Positions 7,083 through 10,209 of a DNA stretch of 10,209 bases are shown here, piece by piece; positions within the stretch are counted from its first letter, which is position 1, and every line of letters begins with the position of its first letter. The notes below the pieces were generated by a model. The model was not told the DNA's origin. It saw only the letters and a program-made list of their open reading frames with translations, and searched no databases. The translations under genes were made by a program, and so were the position numbers. Source of the DNA: Sphingomonas paucimobilis (lineage in GTDB: Bacteria; Pseudomonadota; Alphaproteobacteria; Sphingomonadales; Sphingomonadaceae). The stretch is taken from NCBI GenBank assembly GCA_945860425.1, contig CAMAQU010000046.1, positions 1-10,209 of the forward strand, read 5' to 3'.

Positions 7083-7725
7083 GGACCGCAGCTCTAAAGG
7101 CATCCACCAGCGCACCGACGGCGGCGTTGGTTTTAAAGGCTGCCCGGTTCACGATCAGTCGGGCCGAGACCTGAGCAATCACATCTACTTCGACCAGACC
7201 ATTTTCCTGCAATGTCTTGCCAGAGGAGACAAGGTCAACAATCCGGCTCGACAGGCCAAGTGCTGGGGCAATTTCCATCGCCCCATTCAGCTTGACACAC
7301 TCCGCCTGCACGCCGCGTTGAGAAAAATGCTTGCGGGTGAGGTTGGGATATTTGGTGGCCACGCGCATATGGCTCCAAGCCCGCAAATCATCGGTTGCCG
7401 CCAGCTCGGCAGGCTCTGCCACCGAAATGCGACAATGCCCGATATTCAGGTCAACTGGGGCGTATAGCTCTGAATAATCAAATTCATCAATCACGTCAGA
7501 TCCGACAATGCCAATTTGCGCTGCGCCATGCGCGACAAAGGTCGCCACATCAAAAGCGCGCACCCGTATCAGGCTGATATCCGGGCAATTTGTCGCAAAT
7601 TTCAGCGCCCGGCTCTCTTTGTCGCCAAAGGTGGCTTCCGGCACAATTCCGGCCTGAGCAAGCAAGGGCAAGGCCTCTGAAAGGATACGGCCCTTGGGAA
7701 TAGCGAAGATGATTGGCTGCGGCAT
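7075..7725 (-). CDS. hisG: ATP phosphoribosyltransferase, short form (HisG-S)
   Basis: HisG catalyses the first, committed step of histidine synthesis, joining ATP and PRPP to give phosphoribosyl-ATP. At 216 residues it is the short form, which lacks the C-terminal regulatory ACT-like domain and normally works with HisZ, a catalytically inactive histidyl-tRNA synthetase paralogue; no hisZ is in the window. Visible motifs are FAIPKGRI (7-14), AQIGIVGSDVIDEF (69-82), VATKYPN (122-128) and the PRPP-binding region LNGAMEIAPALGLSSRIVDL (146-165). AAAGG lies nine bases before the ATG. It is the first gene of a tightly packed hisG-hisD-nusB unit and diverges from the DUF2332 gene by 48 nt, so its promoter probably lies in that gap or inside the neighbouring gene. 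I could not define clear promoter boxes. Confidence 0.96.
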   Translation of the reverse strand: MPQPIIFAIPKGRILSEALPLLAQAGIVPEATFGDKESRALKFATNCPDISLIRVRAFDVATFVAHGAAQIGIVGSDVIDEFDYSELYAPVDLNIGHCRISVAEPAELAATDDLRAWSHMRVATKYPNLTRKHFSQRGVQAECVKLNGAMEIAPALGLSSRIVDLVSSGKTLQENGLVEVDVIAQVSARLIVNRAAFKTNAAVGALVDAFRAAVHA

Positions 7726-7773
7726 GATGCGCGGCCTTTACTTGGGTGGGGCATTGAGGGCAAGCTATGCGCC

Positions 7774-8817
7774 ATGACAGATCATATTAGAGCCGGGTTT
7801 CGCCAACAGGCGGATGTATGTCGGGCCGCTGGCTCTCCGCTGACGGCGGAAGTGCTTGTCTCGCTTGGCATTATCTTGGATGGCAGCACGCGAACGGGTG
7901 CGCGCATTCTTGGTTGGGAGGGGGACCCTCTTGGCGATGGAATGCCCTTGCGCATTGCAGGCGGGCTGCACGCGCTAGCTCGGTCTGGCAAAGATGCCGC
8001 GCTCACAGAGCTGTATACCCGACAAACCGGGGATATGCCCCGCATCCTTTCCCGCGTGTTGGAAGGGTGCGACGACTGGCTTTGTGAGTGGCTCGACAGT
8101 CCACCGCAGACGAATGAGGTGGCCCGTTCTGCCGCGCTCTGGCCGGGCATGATGCATATTGCCCGCCGCTTTGGCCCGCGCATGGAATGGATTGAAATTG
8201 GCGCAAGCGCCGGCCTCAATCTCAATATGGATATGTATGGCTATCGGCTGGGGTCGGCCGTTGCGGGGGATATGCTCTCCCCCTTGCAATTGGTGCCCGA
8301 CTGGCAGGGGGCAAATCCTTCGGTTGTGGATGTTCGGGTGATGGATCGGGTCGGTATTGATCTTCTGCCGCTTGATGTCAGCGATGATGTGGTGGCGGAG
8401 CATCTTCAGGCCTATATTTGGCCTGACCAGCGGGAACGGATGACCCGCACCCAAACCGCCATTGCCATGGCCAAGGGCGCGCGGCCGCCGCTGATTGGGG
8501 GCAATGCGCTGGATCTTTTGCCGCCTTTGCTGGCCGAGCCACAGGCTGAAGGCCGCACGCGTGTGATTTACCATTCGATCGCGCTGCAATATTTTTCCCC
8601 GGAAGGGCGCATGGCGGTGCGTGATATGATTGAAACGGCCGGCGCGAGGGCAACGCCTGCTGCCCCCCTTGCTTGGCTCGGCCTTGAATTTCAGGGGCCG
8701 GGGGCCGCGCAGGCGGAATTGCGCTTACGCTGCTGGCCGGGCACGGGTGTTACCGAAACATTGGCGATGGTGCACCCCCATGGCGCACAGGTGAACTGGC
8801 TGGCGGGCGCTGCTTAA
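7774..8817 (+). CDS. DUF2332 family protein of unknown function
   Basis: I recognise this as a DUF2332 family member (347 residues, about family length); no biochemical function is established to my knowledge. There is no signal peptide or membrane segment, so it is probably cytoplasmic. Conserved-looking blocks are PQTNEVARSAALWPGM (111-126), WIEIGASAGLNLNMD (139-153), LPLDVSD (198-204), YIWPDQRERM (214-223) and VIYHSIALQYFSPEGR (264-279). The E-I-G-A-S-A-G-L block after a hydrophobic strand resembles the glycine-rich motif I of Rossmann-fold SAM-dependent methyltransferases; that is resemblance, not proof. GAGGG (7756-7760) is 13 bases upstream of the ATG, rather far for a ribosome site. 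An ATG at 7767 is out of frame and soon stops. Base use looks like that of its neighbours. It stands alone: divergent from hisG and convergent with the hydrolase gene, six bases between stops. Confidence 0.85.
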   Translation: MTDHIRAGFRQQADVCRAAGSPLTAEVLVSLGIILDGSTRTGARILGWEGDPLGDGMPLRIAGGLHALARSGKDAALTELYTRQTGDMPRILSRVLEGCDDWLCEWLDSPPQTNEVARSAALWPGMMHIARRFGPRMEWIEIGASAGLNLNMDMYGYRLGSAVAGDMLSPLQLVPDWQGANPSVVDVRVMDRVGIDLLPLDVSDDVVAEHLQAYIWPDQRERMTRTQTAIAMAKGARPPLIGGNALDLLPPLLAEPQAEGRTRVIYHSIALQYFSPEGRMAVRDMIETAGARATPAAPLAWLGLEFQGPGAAQAELRLRCWPGTGVTETLAMVHPHGAQVNWLAGAA

Positions 8818-8823
8818 TCGGTC

Positions 8824-9717
8824 TCAGACGGGCGTGACGGCCAGCCAATCCCGCATTGCGTCGGTGACCGCCTCTGGCTTTTCCCAAGGGATGAAATGCC
8901 CGGCATCGGGCACCCGCACAATATCCAGCCGGTCGATATGGCCCTCTAACCCGTCAAGCTGACAGGGTAGGAGCGCCTCATCGCGCAGGCCCCAAATGAC
9001 GAGCACGGGCATGGTCAGCTTTGGGAAAGGCGCGTCCAGAAAGGGCGTCATTTCCGCCGGAGCGTCAGGTGCCGGCACCGCCATGGGGGAGGCGCGATAC
9101 CAATTGAGCATGCCCGTCAACGCGCCGGGTTGCGACCATTCATCCAAATAGGCCGCGCGGTCTTCTGTGGTCATTTCTGTCGTTCTGATTTTGGCGAAAT
9201 GGTCTTCAAAAAACCAGTCCATGCCCTTGGCCGCAACCTCGCCTTCAATGTCACGATCCCGAAATTCTGAGATATATTGTGAGGCCGCGCGCTGATCCGC
9301 ATCGAAAATCAGCGTCTTTTGAAACACATAGGGATGGGCCGCATTGCATTGGATCAGCCGGGTGACACGGTCTTGCGCCTTAAGCGCCGTCGCCCAAGCA
9401 ACGGCCCCGCCCCAATCATGACCGACCAGAGTAAACTGCCGAGCGCCAAAGCCGTCGGCCAGTGCCAGCACGTCGGCCACAAGAACGGGCACTTTATAGG
9501 CGGCAATCCCCTGCGGCTTGTCCGACCGGGCATAGCCCCTTTGGTCGGGCGCGATGCAGAAATAGCGGTCCGATAGCCCGGCCATTTGGTGCCGCCATGT
9601 CCGGTGTGAATCGGGAAATCCATGGAGGAAGATAATGGGCGGGTTGGCCCGGTCTCCTGCTGTCCAGACGTCCAACTCCACCCCGGTGGACAGGCGCATG
9701 CGCTGCGTCTGGCTCAT
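8824..9717 (-). CDS. Alpha/beta hydrolase, epoxide-hydrolase-like
   Basis: A soluble alpha/beta hydrolase of 297 residues from ATG 9717. The oxyanion motif is HGFPDSHRTW (32-41), followed by DQRGYARSDKP (58-68). The nucleophile elbow is GHDWGG (99-104) with Asp101 rather than serine, which places it with epoxide hydrolases and haloalkane dehalogenases rather than esterases. Asp246 in GLRDEAL is a plausible acid and His274 in DAGHFIPWEKPE the general base. Tyr207 in LNWYRAS lies in the cap domain at the position of an epoxide-hydrolase lid tyrosine, and Tyr148 could be the second; this favours epoxide hydrolase. The natural substrate cannot be read from sequence. A TTG two codons upstream is possible but less likely. 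It starts 2 nt after the stop of the pirin-like gene, so the two form an operon. There is no obvious Shine-Dalgarno, consistent with coupling. Confidence 0.9.
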   Translation of the reverse strand: MSQTQRMRLSTGVELDVWTAGDRANPPIIFLHGFPDSHRTWRHQMAGLSDRYFCIAPDQRGYARSDKPQGIAAYKVPVLVADVLALADGFGARQFTLVGHDWGGAVAWATALKAQDRVTRLIQCNAAHPYVFQKTLIFDADQRAASQYISEFRDRDIEGEVAAKGMDWFFEDHFAKIRTTEMTTEDRAAYLDEWSQPGALTGMLNWYRASPMAVPAPDAPAEMTPFLDAPFPKLTMPVLVIWGLRDEALLPCQLDGLEGHIDRLDIVRVPDAGHFIPWEKPEAVTDAMRDWLAVTPV

Positions 9718-9719
9718 TT

Positions 9720-10209
9720 TCAAATCGGGTCGCTGTTGGTGAGCGGCGTTTGCGGCAGGGGGATGAATTCCGGGTCATTCTCAACCATGGGGAAGCGCCC
9801 TTCTGTCCAGTCCATCACGGCCTGATCAATCCGGCTTTGACGCGAGGAAACGAAGTTCCACCAGACGCGCCGCGCGGTGGGGAAATCTTGCCCGCCCATC
9901 AGCATCACCCGTCCGCCGCTATTGGACAGCAATGTTGCCGCATGGCCGGGGCGCAGCACATAAAGGGCATACAACTCCATCTCTTCGCCTGATATGTCGG
10001 CAGACCCACCCACCAGCATCACCGCGCGTTCATCGGCTTCGGCATCAATGGGAATGCTGCCGCCTGCCTCCAGCATAATATCGGCATAGATGGTGGGCGC
10101 ATGGCAGGTGGTAGCGGCCGTCTGCCCCCAGAGATTGCCCATGATCACGCGGGCCTGAACCCCTGTGTCAGACACAATGGGCAGGCGGTCCGGCATTACC
10201 TGCTCAAAG
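9720..10209 (-). CDS. Pirin family protein, 5' end beyond window
   Basis: The reading frame is open across the right edge, so only the C-terminal part (about 162 codons) is seen. The visible start (F-E-Q-V-M-P-D-R-L-P-I-V) followed by V-Q-A-R-V-I-M-G-N-L-W-G matches the linker and second cupin domain of bacterial pirins. The tail RRVWWNFVSSRQSRIDQA and GRFPMVENDPEFIPLP is the family's hallmark ending. Pirins are two-barrel cupins; the metal site, when present, is in the N-terminal barrel, which is outside the window, so activity (for example quercetinase-type dioxygenase) cannot be judged. The ATG at 10196 is internal and should not be taken as the start. The stop is 2 nt before the epoxide-hydrolase-like gene. 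Confidence 0.92.
   Translation of the reverse strand, partial: FEQVMPDRLPIVSDTGVQARVIMGNLWGQTAATTCHAPTIYADIMLEAGGSIPIDAEADERAVMLVGGSADISGEEMELYALYVLRPGHAATLLSNSGGRVMLMGGQDFPTARRVWWNFVSSRQSRIDQAVMDWTEGRFPMVENDPEFIPLPQTPLTNSDPI

Noticed and set aside
7083..7115. Extended hisD start at GTG 7115
   Set aside because: It would add eleven residues absent from the usual M-L-R-L-D start and increase the overlap with hisG from 8 to 41 nt.
7975..8589. Minus-strand open frame of 204 codons
   Set aside because: Antisense to the DUF2332 gene, whose plus-strand product carries family motifs.
9141..9154. Third copy of CATCCAAATAGGCC, inside the hydrolase gene
   Set aside because: Here it encodes A-Y-L-D with the same codons as in DnaE2, so shared codon choice for a common tetrapeptide is enough to explain it; three copies do not make a repeat family.
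9718..9723. TTG start for the hydrolase gene at 9723
   Set aside because: ATG two codons later is the more usual start and avoids overlap with the pirin stop codon.

Overview
The window reads as ordinary chromosome from a GC-rich alphaproteobacterium, most likely of the Sphingomonadales. Three things point there: an imuA-imuB-dnaE2 cassette, an upstream LexA site of the alphaproteobacterial GTTC-N7-GTTC type, and a compact hisG-hisD-nusB cluster. Coding density is very high: no gap reaches 300 bases, the largest is about 100 bases, and several genes overlap. I see no rRNA, tRNA, CRISPR array, insertion sequence or phage gene. The assignment to an order is an inference from gene order and protein style.

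Positions 1 to 4437 hold the SOS mutagenesis cassette on the minus strand: a promoter with a LexA box, then imuA, imuB and the first 694 codons of dnaE2 (imuC), which runs off the left edge. The genes overlap (80 nt between imuA and imuB, 4 nt between imuB and dnaE2), so translation is probably coupled. Together they encode an inducible translesion synthesis machine: ImuC polymerises, ImuB is a catalytically dead Y-family adaptor that links to the sliding clamp, and ImuA is a RecA-like accessory protein.

Positions 4438 to 5361 hold galU, transcribed divergently from imuA. It makes UDP-glucose for envelope and exopolysaccharide synthesis. Its short upstream region contains a 10-bp palindrome and a possible hairpin over the ribosome binding site.

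Positions 5368 to 7725 hold hisG-hisD-nusB on the minus strand, with 8-nt and 4-nt overlaps. They encode the first and last enzymes of histidine synthesis and the antitermination factor NusB. HisG is the short form, which needs a HisZ partner that is not in this window.

Positions 7774 to 8817 hold a plus-strand gene of the DUF2332 family, function unknown, divergent from hisG by 48 nt. This is the least understood gene here. Positions 8824 to 10209 hold a minus-strand pair: a pirin-family cupin (5' end beyond the right edge), followed after 2 nt by an epoxide-hydrolase-like alpha/beta hydrolase.

I did not find an undescribed multi-gene system. The items most worth a second look are the DUF2332 protein, a 16-bp-period tandem duplication exactly at the imuB/dnaE2 junction, and the compressed LexA/promoter/start-codon layout between imuA and galU.
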